A program made the position numbers and the translations under genes. This document shows, piece by piece, positions 16,446-24,910 of a stretch of DNA of 64,000 nt. The DNA is from Streptomyces sp. NBC_00335. GTDB lineage: Bacteria; Actinomycetota; Actinomycetes; Streptomycetales; Streptomycetaceae. Each line of letters begins with the position of its first letter. Within the stretch, counting starts at the first letter, position 1. The notes beneath the pieces were generated by a model. It saw only the letters and a program-made list of their open reading frames with translations, did not search any database and had not been told where the DNA came from. The stretch spans positions 7,741,501 through 7,805,500 of the forward strand of contig NZ_CP108006.1 in the NCBI RefSeq assembly GCF_036127095.1, in the 5' to 3' direction.

Positions 16446-16640
16446 TCACCGGTTGGGCGTGAAGTCCGCCGTGCGAGCGGCTCCGTTCCCGTCGGCCGCC
16501 GGGGCGTAGTTGGCGTAAGGGGTGGGGCCCGCGATCGCTCGCACGGATTCGTCCGCCGCCATCGCCGCCCCGGCCCCGGCACCGGTCGCCACGAGCCCTG
16601 CCGTCAGGGTGACGGCGGCCGCCAGATTGCGTATGCGCAT
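16446..16640 (-). CDS. Small secreted protein, 64 aa
   Basis: MRIRNLAAAVTLTAGLVATGAGAGAAMAADESVRAIAG has a short basic start, a hydrophobic core and an AMA-A cleavage site near residue 28, leaving a mature peptide of about 36 residues rich in Ala, Asn and Pro. GGGAGGAAAAC precedes the ATG. No cysteines, so not a chaplin or a disulfide-stabilised peptide. Function unknown. It is followed by its own hairpin, so it is probably a single transcription unit between kstD and the APH-like gene. Confidence 0.7.
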   Translation of the reverse strand: MRIRNLAAAVTLTAGLVATGAGAGAAMAADESVRAIAGPTPYANYAPAADGNGAARTADFTPNR

Positions 16641-16754
16641 GTTTTCCTCCCCTGTTCGTTCCGGCGTGCGCCGGAGCGAACACCAGTGTGCAACACGCCG
16701 TAGTCCGCGGCCGGACGAGCCGCGGGACTACGGAGCCGGGGGACCAGGGGCCCG

Positions 16755-16803
16755 GTGGACCAGTGGCCCGGTGGGCCAGGAGCCCACCGGGCCACTGGTC
16801 CAC
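16755..16803 (-). terminator. Perfect 22-bp inverted repeat, terminator
   Basis: Arms 16755-16776 and 16782-16803 are fully complementary with a 5-base loop (CAGGA), 23 bases beyond the stop of the APH-like gene. Confidence 0.85.
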
Positions 16804-16825
16804 CGCGACCATCGGGCGCCGAAGG

Positions 16826-17950
16826 TCAGCGCGTGCCCACCGCCGCTCGGACCGCCCTGCGGGCCATGCCCGCGTCGTCGTGCAGGCGGCGCAGCAGCAG
16901 GCGCTGCTCCTCGCCCGAGGACAGGGATCCCGCCGGCGGTGCCTGGGTCGGGGTGGTCGCCAGCATCGAGCGCTGCACGGCCGTCTCCGACATCCGGATC
17001 TCCCGGGTCAGCACCAGCATCAGGTTGACCAGGAACGCGTCCCGCGCGGCCGGTCCGGCCGCCTGGGCCAGGCGGCTGATCTGGGCGCGTGCGGCGGGGG
17101 CGTCGCCCAGTACCGTCCACAGGGTGGCCAGGTCGTAGCCCGGCCGGTACCAGCCCGCGTGCTCCCAGTCGAGGAGCACGGGACCCGTCGGGGACAGCAG
17201 CAGGTTCGACAGCAGCGCGTCGCCGTGGTTGAACTGCCAGGGGTTGCCCGACATCTTCACGCCGTGCAGCAGCTTCTGCAGATCGCCGAAGTCACGGTCG
17301 GTCAGCAGGCCCAGCTGGTAGTCCCGGGCGATCCGCCGGTCGTAGTCCAGCGGCCGTCCGAACAGCTCGTCGGCGGGCCGCCAGCCGTTCACCTGGCGCA
17401 CCGCTCCCAGCGCCGCCCGCAGGTCGGCCCGCGGAGGGGCCTCCACCGGATGCCGCTGGAGCGCGGCGACCCGGCCGGCCATCCGCTCGACGATCAGTAC
17501 GCAGTTCTCCGGATCGGCGGCGATCAGCCGGGGCACCCGGACCTGCGGGCGGTGCCGGACGAACGTCCGGTACGTCGCTATTTCGTGCCGGTACCGCTCG
17601 CGCCACTCGGGCGAGTGATCCAGTAAAACCTTCGCGACGGCCGTCATCCGTCCGGTGGTTCCCACCAACAGGACCGACCGGCCGCTGCGGCGCAGTACCT
17701 GGACCGGCGCGAACTCGGGACAGATGCGCTGCACGGAGGCGAGTGCGGTGCGCAACTGCGCCCCTTGGGGCCCCGACAGGTCGATTCTTCCGCTGAGCGG
17801 CTGCGATCCGATACCCGGCATCCGCCGCGCCCGAACGGCGCCCGGCGCCGGGGCCGCGGAGCGGCCGGGTTCGAGGTAGGGGCCGCCGCCCGCGGGGAGC
17901 GTGCGGTGCGGCCGGACCGGGGCGGACACGGAGGACGTTGATACGTACAT
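16826..17950 (-). CDS. APH/choline-kinase-fold phosphotransferase
   Basis: A 374-residue kinase-fold protein. The catalytic loop [13 protein letters not shown] (Brenner HxD) is near residue 250 and the metal-binding [16 protein letters not shown] about 20 residues later. VAKVLLD near residue 109 holds the probable ATP-binding Lys. It is labelled as aminoglycoside phosphotransferase family, but that fold covers many small-molecule kinases and the substrate is unknown. About 65 N-terminal residues are Pro/Ala-rich and disordered-looking. ATG 17950 follows GAAGGGATC; an upstream in-frame start at 18013 has no ribosome site. Divergent from the NsdA-like regulator. Confidence 0.78.
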   Translation of the reverse strand: MYVSTSSVSAPVRPHRTLPAGGGPYLEPGRSAAPAPGAVRARRMPGIGSQPLSGRIDLSGPQGAQLRTALASVQRICPEFAPVQVLRRSGRSVLLVGTTGRMTAVAKVLLDHSPEWRERYRHEIATYRTFVRHRPQVRVPRLIAADPENCVLIVERMAGRVAALQRHPVEAPPRADLRAALGAVRQVNGWRPADELFGRPLDYDRRIARDYQLGLLTDRDFGDLQKLLHGVKMSGNPWQFNHGDALLSNLLLSPTGPVLLDWEHAGWYRPGYDLATLWTVLGDAPAARAQISRLAQAAGPAARDAFLVNLMLVLTREIRMSETAVQRSMLATTPTQAPPAGSLSSGEEQRLLLRRLHDDAGMARRAVRAAVGTR

Positions 17951-18180
17951 GGCGTTACGGATCCCTTCGTGCGCCGACGAGTTGCGTACGCCGCCCCGCC
18001 GGATCCCCTGCATCGCCCTGGGGAGTTCCGCCGGTGACCGGGTCGGGGAGGCGCATTCCTACCTGACACCCCGGCGTGGGTGGCGGACCACATTGCGTGC
18101 CCTGGCGAACCCTGGCGAATAGTCGCTCGGCATCTGACGGGGGGTTACTGTCAACTCAGCCGAGAACCTGGGGGCTTGAC

Positions 18181-19662
18181 GTGAGCAAAGGTCCAAACAC
18201 CCGTCTGAACGACCTGTTCGGCCTGGCCGGCTGGTCGAAGGGCGAACTGGCGAGGATGGTCAACCGGCAGGCGGCCTCGATGGGCCATCACCAGCTGGCC
18301 ACCGACACCTCGCGGGTGCGGCGCTGGATCGACATGGGGGAGACCCCGCGCGAACCGGTGCCCACGGTACTGGCAGCACTGTTCACCGAGCGGCTCGGTC
18401 GTGTCGTGACCATCGAGGACCTCGGGTTCGTACGACAACGGCGCACCGCCAAAGGACAGCAGGACGGGGAGCAGGAGAACCCCGACGGAATGCCCTGGGC
18501 GCCCGAACGCACAGCCGCGGTCCTCACCGAATTCACGGGAATGGACCTCATGCTCAACCGTCGCGGTCTGATGAGCGCGGGTGCCGTGCTCACCGCCGGC
18601 TCCGCCATCGGCAACGCCATGCACGACTGGCTCCACACCGACCCCGCCCGCGCGAAGGACGCGCACCGCCACACCGATGCCTTCCAGGCCGACTCGGCGG
18701 GCTACGACCGCTACGAGGCCGCGCCCATCGGCTCCCAGGAGATCGAGGCCCTGGAACGCTCGGTGGACGTCTTCCGCGCCTGGGACGCCTCCAGAGGCGG
18801 CGGCCTCCAGCGCAAGGCCGTGGTCGGACAGCTCAACGAGGTGGGCGGCATGCTCGCGTACCACCACCCCGACCACCTCCAGCGCAGGCTCTGGGGGGTG
18901 GCGGCCAACCTGGCCGTCCTGGCGGGCTGGATGTCCCACGACGTGGGCCTGGAGCCCACCGCGCAGAAGTACTTCGTCATCGCCGCGCACGCGGCCCGCG
19001 AGGGCGGCGACCGGCCGCGCGCGGGGGAGGCGCTGTCCCGCGCGGCCCGCCAGATGGTCCACCTGGGCAAGCCGAACGAGGCCCTCGACCTGATGAAGCT
19101 GGCACAGTCCGGCTCCGGCGAGCAGACGCTGCCCCGCACCCGCGCCATGCTCCACACCATCGAGGCCTGGGCGCAGGCCGCGCTCGGCAAGGGGCAGGCC
19201 ATGCGCCGCACCCTGGGCGAGGCCGAGGACCTGTTCGTGTCCACCTCGGGCGACGTGCCGCCGCCCTCCTGGATGCAGCACTTCGACGAGGCCGATCTGC
19301 ACGGCATGCAGGCACTGGCCTTCCGCACCCTCGCCGACCACGATCCCTCGGCGGCGACCATCGCGCAGCAGCACGCGAGGGAGGCCCTGCGGCTGCGGGC
19401 CGACGGCCACCAGCGCTCGATGATCTTCGACTACATCTCGATGGCGTCCGCCTGCTTCATCGCCGACGACCCGGAGCAGGCCGACCGATACGCCCGGCTG
19501 GCGCTGGTCTCGATGAACGAGACCTCCTCGCACCGGACGTGGGACCGGCTGCGCGAGATGTACCGGCTGACGGGCCAGTACTCCGGTTTCGCCGGCATCG
19601 AGGAGCTCCGCGAGGAGATCAAGCTGGCCCTGCCGAACAGCCCAGTGGCGCGGTCGGTTTGA
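18181..19662 (+). CDS. NsdA-like regulatory protein (TPR-type)
   Basis: A 493-residue cytosolic protein. The N-terminus VSKGPNTRLNDLFGLAGWSKGELARMVNRQA and TDTSRVRRWIDMGETPREPVP resemble a helix-turn-helix of the NsdA type. LNRRGLMSAGAVLTAGSAIGNAMHDWL follows and the remaining about 300 residues are TPR-like helices. NsdA of S. coelicolor (about 500 residues) is a negative regulator of antibiotic production and sporulation; I recall close similarity at the N-terminus but cannot align, so no symbol is given. GTG 18181 is supported by GGGGG at about 9 bases. A hairpin at 19712-19733 follows. Confidence 0.72.
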   Translation: MSKGPNTRLNDLFGLAGWSKGELARMVNRQAASMGHHQLATDTSRVRRWIDMGETPREPVPTVLAALFTERLGRVVTIEDLGFVRQRRTAKGQQDGEQENPDGMPWAPERTAAVLTEFTGMDLMLNRRGLMSAGAVLTAGSAIGNAMHDWLHTDPARAKDAHRHTDAFQADSAGYDRYEAAPIGSQEIEALERSVDVFRAWDASRGGGLQRKAVVGQLNEVGGMLAYHHPDHLQRRLWGVAANLAVLAGWMSHDVGLEPTAQKYFVIAAHAAREGGDRPRAGEALSRAARQMVHLGKPNEALDLMKLAQSGSGEQTLPRTRAMLHTIEAWAQAALGKGQAMRRTLGEAEDLFVSTSGDVPPPSWMQHFDEADLHGMQALAFRTLADHDPSAATIAQQHAREALRLRADGHQRSMIFDYISMASACFIADDPEQADRYARLALVSMNETSSHRTWDRLREMYRLTGQYSGFAGIEELREEIKLALPNSPVARSV

Positions 19663-19711
19663 GACGGGTGACCGCCCGGGTCCGAGGACGAGAGGGGTCG
19701 GGGACGAGAAA

Positions 19712-19733
19712 GGCCGCGCCTTCCGGCGCGGCC
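19712..19733. terminator. Hairpin between convergent genes
   Basis: GGCCGCGCC-ttcc-GGCGCGGCC, perfect 9-bp arms, lies between the stops at 19662 and 19790. Confidence 0.75.
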
Positions 19734-19789
19734 CCGAGTCCCTCGAATCACCCGCGGCTCGCTACGAGCCGCCCGCCTCTCGTACCTCG

Positions 19790-21217
19790 CTACGAGCCGA
19801 TCCGGGCCACCAGTACGCAGGCGTCGTCCTCGCGCTCGCCCTCGCCGAACTCCCCGATCACCAGGCGCACGCAGTCCTGCGCGGACCGGGCGGCGGAGAA
19901 GTGCGGTGCCAGCGCCAGCAGCCGCTCGGTCCCGTCGGCCTTGCTGAACTCGATGCTGCGCGGCGTCAGTCCGTCGGTGTGCAGGACGAGCACGTCGCCG
20001 ATCTCCAGCCGCTCCTCGGCCTGGCCGTACGCGGCTCCGGAGGTGGCTCCCAGCAGGACGCCCTCGGGCGGCAGGAGGGAACGACCCTGGCCGCGCCGGA
20101 ACAGCAGCGGGGCGGGGTGACCTGCCTGGGCCCAGGACAGCACCCGGCGGGCGGGATCGTAGCGGCAGCACACCGCGGATCCCAGCGCGGGCTGGACGGA
20201 GGTTTCCAGGAGCTGGTTGAGCCAGCCCATCAGGGGGCCCGGCTCGATGCCGGCCATGGCCATCCCGCGCAGGGCGCCGAGCATCATCGCCATGCCGGAG
20301 GTCGCGGTCACCCCGTGGCCGGTGAGGTCACCCACCGTCAGCATGGAATCCCCGCCGGGGAGTTCGAGGGCGTCGTACCAGTCGCCGCCGATGAGCGCGC
20401 TGGTCGCGGAGGGCAGGTAGTGCGCCGCGACGTCCAGCGCCCTGGTGTTGTCGTGCGGGAACCGCAGGGAGCCGCGCCACGGGGGGAGCACGGCTTCCTG
20501 CAGCTCGACCGCCAGCCGGCGCTCGGTCTGCGCGATCTCCTGCCGGCGCTGCAGCGAGTCCCTGGACTCACGCACCGCCCGCTGGCTCCGGCGCAGTTCA
20601 CTCACGTCCCGCAGCACGGCCCACATGGTGGCCGTGCAACCGTCGGAGTCGAGTACCGGCTCGCCCCTCATGTGCAGCGTCCTGACCCGGCCGTCGGCCC
20701 GGACGATGCGGAACTCGCCGTCGATCGGCTTGCCGTCCACCAGACAGGCCGTCACCATCGCGGTCAGCAGCGGCTGGTCCTCGGAGAACAGGGTGGATCC
20801 CAGTTCGTCGAGGGGGAGCGCGCCGGCCTCGGGGGAGCGGCCGAAGATCTGGAAGAGCTCGTCGGACCAACTGACCTCATCGGTCAGCAGGTTCCACTCG
20901 GCACTGCCGACCCTCGTCTGCTGGGCCTCGGCCCCCGTCTCGGGGGCGGCCTGCGGCAGCGCGGCCGACTCGGGCGAGGCGGGCGGCAGCCCTTCCTTGA
21001 GCTGGCCCAGGTGTGCGCGGAGGTCGTCGAGGTGGTGGACGGCGAGATCGCACAGTGCGCGTTGCCAGCGGCCCTGTGCGTCGTCGTCGTCGACGACGGT
21101 GTCGCGGCGGACGGCGTCGACTTCGCCCCGGAGCTGCCGGGTCTGCGAGATCAGCGCGTCCACCGACCCTGGCTCTGGGGGTTGCGCGGGGCGGTCCGCG
21201 TACAGGTGGGACGGCAT
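19790..21217 (-). CDS. PAS-SpoIIE/PPM serine phosphatase
   Basis: A 475-residue cytosolic signalling protein. Residues about 20-90 look helical; a PAS domain with PAC motif occupies about 100-215 (LTDEVSWSDELFQIFGRSPE...GEFRIVRADGRVRTLHMRGEPV). A short coiled coil follows and then the PP2C-like SpoIIE domain from about 240 with metal-binding GGDWYDALEL, VGDLTGHGVTAT, LHTDGLTPR and EREDDACVLVARI. It would dephosphorylate an anti-sigma-factor antagonist in response to a PAS-bound signal. No STAS or RsbW-type gene is adjacent, so its partner is elsewhere. Probable GTG/ATG choices around the N-terminus are uncertain by a few residues. Confidence 0.87.
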   Translation of the reverse strand: MPSHLYADRPAQPPEPGSVDALISQTRQLRGEVDAVRRDTVVDDDDAQGRWQRALCDLAVHHLDDLRAHLGQLKEGLPPASPESAALPQAAPETGAEAQQTRVGSAEWNLLTDEVSWSDELFQIFGRSPEAGALPLDELGSTLFSEDQPLLTAMVTACLVDGKPIDGEFRIVRADGRVRTLHMRGEPVLDSDGCTATMWAVLRDVSELRRSQRAVRESRDSLQRRQEIAQTERRLAVELQEAVLPPWRGSLRFPHDNTRALDVAAHYLPSATSALIGGDWYDALELPGGDSMLTVGDLTGHGVTATSGMAMMLGALRGMAMAGIEPGPLMGWLNQLLETSVQPALGSAVCCRYDPARRVLSWAQAGHPAPLLFRRGQGRSLLPPEGVLLGATSGAAYGQAEERLEIGDVLVLHTDGLTPRSIEFSKADGTERLLALAPHFSAARSAQDCVRLVIGEFGEGEREDDACVLVARIGS

Positions 21218-21473
21218 CTGAACTCCGATACAGGCGCGGCACGGCCAAGTCTGAGGAGGGACCGGTTCTGAAGGAAGGGGCCGGTAACGACTGTTGCACA
21301 GCCTGCGACGGCCTGTAAGGCGTTTGGCAACATCCGTGGAGGACTTGCATCGGGCATATGCCTGAGGCCTTTCGGCCCTCCTGGAGCGTGCGAACGAATC
21401 CGGTCAGCCCATGCCGACGGGCCGGCGGGCGATCCCCGCCGACCCTTGCCTTTCCCTTGCGTTTCCCGGGTCG

Positions 21474-21722
21474 TCACACGGTGAGCGGTACCGGGTGGAT
21501 CTCGCTGGCGGGGTGCCCCGTGCGCTCGTGAATGCGCTGGACCGCCTCCGCCGAGGGCGCCTCGGAGAGGCAGTAGACGGTGCCGGACGCGGGGTCGGCC
21601 CAGGCGCGCTCGAAGTGCACGCGCTCTTCCTTCTCGATGGCCAGGTCGGCCTTGTGGGCGGCCTTCAGCTGCTCCGCGGTGATGCCGGTCATGCCGTGGT
21701 GGACATCCATGTACTTCGTCAC
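21474..21722 (-). CDS. SCO4226-family (DUF4242) nickel-binding small protein
   Basis: An 82-residue ferredoxin-like-fold protein: VTKYMDVHHGMTGITAEQLKAAHKADL, HFERAWADPASGTVYCLSEAPSAEAVQRIHERTGHPASEIHPV. The pattern matches S. coelicolor SCO4226, described as a nickel-binding protein, with His and Cys residues kept. Start GTG 21722 follows GAGGTG. Physiological role unknown; no nickel transporter or enzyme is next to it. Confidence 0.85.
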   Translation of the reverse strand: MTKYMDVHHGMTGITAEQLKAAHKADLAIEKEERVHFERAWADPASGTVYCLSEAPSAEAVQRIHERTGHPASEIHPVPLTV

Positions 21723-22107
21723 TGCCGCACACCTCTTCCCATGTGTTCGGTGTGGCACTGCCGTCCTTCTTCCATCGTCCTCCCGCGGCCGGAAACCGGC
21801 CCTTCGGGCGAGGGCGATCGATCGTACGGCCGAGGTGTGCGAGACCCGCCCCTCCCGTACCGGCGAAGGACGGCGCGGGATCCGGATCAACACGACCGGG
21901 CCTGTCCCCCCCCCCGAACGAAGGACCCCGTGCTCCCGACGGCCGCCGTCCGTCCTGCTCCCGGCAGCTTCCGGCGGTATGCCCGATATTCCGCCCGGTA
22001 GTTGATCCAGACTTCCCACCGCACCCCCGGATGGCTACTCTACGTGGCGGTAATGAGCCGGGGAGGTCCGCTGGGGCGGGCCGCGCGCAGGGTGGGGACA
22101 CAACGAC
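21723..22107. other. 385-bp divergent gap without a gene
   Basis: Separates the SCO4226-like gene from the molybdenum hydroxylase operon. Only weak -10-like motifs (for example TACTCT near 22036) and a C9-10 homopolymer run near 21908 are visible. No clear palindrome or RNA structure was found by eye. Confidence 0.4.
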
Positions 22108-24366
22108 ATGACCGGGCAGAGCCATGCGCCGACCGACGGGCAGAGCCATCCGCCGACCGACGGGCAGAGCCGGCGGTCCTTCCTCACCTATCTGGTCGCC
22201 GCTCCCACCCTCGCCCTCGTCACGCGCGCCGGCGCCGACCTCCTGGCCCCTCAGCCCGCGCACGCCGTGGTGCCGACCCTGCCCGCCCCCGCCGACCTGG
22301 TCGACCTCGGCGACCTGTTCATCCTGGCCGGCGCCCCCACCTCCGCCCTGCTCGCGCTCGCCGTGGAGGCCGACGGAACGATCCGCTTCCGGCTGCCGCG
22401 CGAGGAGGTGGGCCAAGGCCTCACCACCGCCGTGGCGATGCTCGTCGCCGAGGAACTGGACGCGCCGCTGGCCGCCGTACGGGTCGAACTGGACGACGCC
22501 CGCCCCGAGCTGCTCTTCAACCAGCTCACCGGATCCTCCAACTCCATCCGCTCCCTCTACGGCCCGGTCCGCCAGTGCGCCGCCACCGCCCGGGCCCGCC
22601 TGGTCGCGGCCGCCGCCGTGCGCTGGAGGCTCCCGGCGTCCACCCTGACCACGGCGAACGGCGCCGTCCGCGCCCCCGACGGCCGCACCGCGTCCTACGG
22701 CTCCCTCGCCGCGGCCGCCGCCGACCCCGCCCTGATCGTCCTCGGGGCCACCCCCAAGCCGGCGGCGAAGCACGCCCTGGTCGGCAAGCCCACCAGCCGG
22801 ATCGACGCCCGCGCCATGGTCACCGGGGCCCAGCGCTACACCCTCGACCTGGACGTGCCCGGCGCCAAGCCCTGCGTGGTCCGCCGCCCTCCCACCCTCG
22901 GCGGCAGCGTCCGCTCCGTGGCCAACCTGGACGCCGTCCGGGCCATGCCCGGCGTGCTGCACGTGGTCACCATCGCCACCGGGGTCGCCGTCGTCGCCGA
23001 GACCTTCGGCCAGGCCCTCGACGCCAAGGCCGCCCTCCAGGTCACCTGGGGCCCGGGCCCGGCCGACCAGCTCTCGGACGCGGCCGTGCGCACGAAGCTG
23101 CGCGCCGCCACCCCGCCGCTGCTCGTGCCGCCGCTGCTCACCGCGCACGTGGACGCCGAGTTCGACTTCGCCTTCGTCAGCCACGCGCCGATGGAGACCA
23201 ACTCGGCCGTCGCCGACGTGCGGGGCGACCGCGCCGAGATCTGGTCCGGACTCAAATCGCCCATCGTGGCCCGCGAGACGATCGCCGCCGACCTCGGCCT
23301 GCCCCTCGACAAGGTCACCGTCCACGTGGTGCAGGCCGGCGGCTCCTTCGGCCGGCGGCTGTTCTTCGACGCCGCCCTGGAAGCGGCCCGGATCTCCAAG
23401 GCCTGCCGCCGCCCGGTCCGGCTGATGTGGACCCGGGTGGACGACACCCGGCACGGCCGGATGCGCCCGGCCACCCACCACAAGATCCGGGCGACGCACC
23501 TGCTGGGCGAGGTGCTCAGCTTCGAGCACCGGGTCGCCGCCGCGGAGACCGACTTCCGGCACGGACTCGGCGAGATCATCACCGCCACCGCCGCCAGCCT
23601 CCCGCTCGGCATCGGCAACGCCACCCTCGCCCAGACCCTGTTCCTCACCACGATCAAGTCCCCGTACAACTTCGGACTCACCACCCAGGCGCTCACCGAG
23701 GTCCCGACCGGGGTCCCCACCGGGTCCTGGCGCTCGGTGTACTCGGCGAACACCCGCGGGGCCGAGGAGATCGTGGTGGACGAGCTGGCCGCCGCGACGG
23801 GCCGGGACCCGTACCAGTTCCGCCGGACCTTCCTGAAGACGGCCGCCCAGCGCGCCGTACTCGACAAGGCGGCCACCGAAGGGGGCTGGGGCCGGGCCAT
23901 GCCGGCCGGCTGCGCCCAGGGCATCGCCTTCCACGAGGAGTACAAGTCCCGCACGGCCTGCCTGGTCGAGATCGACACCAGGGACCCGGAGCACATCCGC
24001 GTCACGAAGGCGGTCATCGCCGTCGACGTGGGCCTGCCCGTCAACCCGCGCGGACTGGAGGCCCAGATGATCGGCGGCCTGACCGACGCGATCTCCACCA
24101 CGCTCAAGGCAGGCCTGCACCTGGACAAGGGGCTCCCGCTGGAAGGCAGTTACAGCCAGTTCCACTGGGCGCAGCAGCGCGACACCCCGAAGGACGTACG
24201 CGTCTACGTGCTCCCGGCGACCGGGACCGAGCCGGGCGGGGCCGGCGAGCTGGGCCTGCCCGCCGCCGTGGGCGCGATCGCCAACGCCTATGCCCGGGCC
24301 ACCGGCACCAAGCCGCGCAGCTTCCCCCTCGACTTCGACGTCGACTTCACCCCGTACCCGCGCTAG
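22108..24366 (+). CDS. Molybdenum hydroxylase large subunit (IorB/aldehyde oxidase type) with Tat signal
   Basis: A 752-residue molybdopterin-cytosine-dinucleotide subunit of the xanthine dehydrogenase family, closest in layout to isoquinoline 1-oxidoreductase IorB. Tat signal QSRRSFLTYLVAAPTLALVTRAGADLL at 20-46. Cofactor-binding segments include LPREEVGQGLTTAVAMLVAEEL, SHAPMETNSAVADV, QAGGSFGRRLFFDAA and the catalytic Glu in GGAGELGLPAA near the C-terminus. Before the twin arginines the chain repeats PTDGQSH/PTDGQSR, encoded by three copies of a 24-base tandem repeat (about 22114-22175). The cognate 2Fe-2S subunit follows after 21 bases. No FAD subunit is present, so electrons probably leave through a cytochrome or another acceptor. 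Substrate unknown. Confidence 0.85.
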   Translation: MTGQSHAPTDGQSHPPTDGQSRRSFLTYLVAAPTLALVTRAGADLLAPQPAHAVVPTLPAPADLVDLGDLFILAGAPTSALLALAVEADGTIRFRLPREEVGQGLTTAVAMLVAEELDAPLAAVRVELDDARPELLFNQLTGSSNSIRSLYGPVRQCAATARARLVAAAAVRWRLPASTLTTANGAVRAPDGRTASYGSLAAAAADPALIVLGATPKPAAKHALVGKPTSRIDARAMVTGAQRYTLDLDVPGAKPCVVRRPPTLGGSVRSVANLDAVRAMPGVLHVVTIATGVAVVAETFGQALDAKAALQVTWGPGPADQLSDAAVRTKLRAATPPLLVPPLLTAHVDAEFDFAFVSHAPMETNSAVADVRGDRAEIWSGLKSPIVARETIAADLGLPLDKVTVHVVQAGGSFGRRLFFDAALEAARISKACRRPVRLMWTRVDDTRHGRMRPATHHKIRATHLLGEVLSFEHRVAAAETDFRHGLGEIITATAASLPLGIGNATLAQTLFLTTIKSPYNFGLTTQALTEVPTGVPTGSWRSVYSANTRGAEEIVVDELAAATGRDPYQFRRTFLKTAAQRAVLDKAATEGGWGRAMPAGCAQGIAFHEEYKSRTACLVEIDTRDPEHIRVTKAVIAVDVGLPVNPRGLEAQMIGGLTDAISTTLKAGLHLDKGLPLEGSYSQFHWAQQRDTPKDVRVYVLPATGTEPGGAGELGLPAAVGAIANAYARATGTKPRSFPLDFDVDFTPYPR

Positions 24367-24387
24367 TCCGCCTCCAGGAGCCAAGCC

Positions 24388-24843
24388 GTGCCCTCGCACA
24401 CCTTCACCGTCAACGGGCAGAGCGTCACCGTGGACGCGCCCGACGATCTGCCCCTGCTGTGGGTGCTCCGCGACATGCTGAACGTACGCGGCCCCAAATA
24501 CGGCTGCGGCGTGGACGTCTGCAAGGCCTGCACCAGCCACCTCGACGGGGTGGACGTCCGCCCGTGCGTGGTGCCGGTCTCCGCGTGCGCGGGGAAGTCG
24601 GTGACCACGATCGAGGGACTGGCCGACGGCGAGGACCTGCACCCGGTGCAGGAGGCCTGGCTCGAACAGGACGTCGCCCAGTGCGGCTTCTGCCAGCCCG
24701 GCCAGATCATGGCGGCCGTCGCCCTGCTGAAGCGGACGAGCACGCCCACGGACGAGGACATCGACGCGATCGCCAACATCTGCCGCTGCGGCACGTACTT
24801 CCGCATCCGGGAGGCGATCCGCAGCGCGGCGGCCAAAATGTAG
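24388..24843 (+). CDS. (2Fe-2S) subunit of the molybdenum hydroxylase (IorA type)
   Basis: A 151-residue two-cluster ferredoxin subunit. Plant-type cluster: [23 protein letters not shown]. Second four-cysteine cluster: [10 protein letters not shown] and [18 protein letters not shown] 24388 has CAGGAG 7 bases upstream. It would carry electrons from the Mo site in the large subunit and has no signal of its own, so co-export with the Tat-tagged large subunit ('hitch-hiking') is the likely route, as known for similar enzymes. Gene order large-then-small is the reverse of many iorAB pairs. Confidence 0.88.
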   Translation: MPSHTFTVNGQSVTVDAPDDLPLLWVLRDMLNVRGPKYGCGVDVCKACTSHLDGVDVRPCVVPVSACAGKSVTTIEGLADGEDLHPVQEAWLEQDVAQCGFCQPGQIMAAVALLKRTSTPTDEDIDAIANICRCGTYFRIREAIRSAAAKM

Positions 24844-24910
24844 GCGGTTCACCCCATGACACAGGGTTTATATGGGACGATTCGCCGCCGTTTTGGCTGA
24901 TCATGCCTGA

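Noticed and set aside
16826..16920. Aminoglycoside resistance by the APH-fold gene
   Set aside because: The fold is shared by many kinases and nothing in the sequence or neighbourhood indicates an antibiotic substrate; kept as phosphotransferase only.
21151..24852. Very long open frame (over 1200 codons) antisense to the molybdenum hydroxylase genes
   Set aside because: Composition is Gly/Arg/Val-rich without domains; it is the usual GC-bias shadow of the plus-strand genes, which have clear motifs.
24844..24910. ydaO/c-di-AMP riboswitch expected for KimA-like genes
   Set aside because: The leader is only 67 bases and no conserved riboswitch elements are visible.
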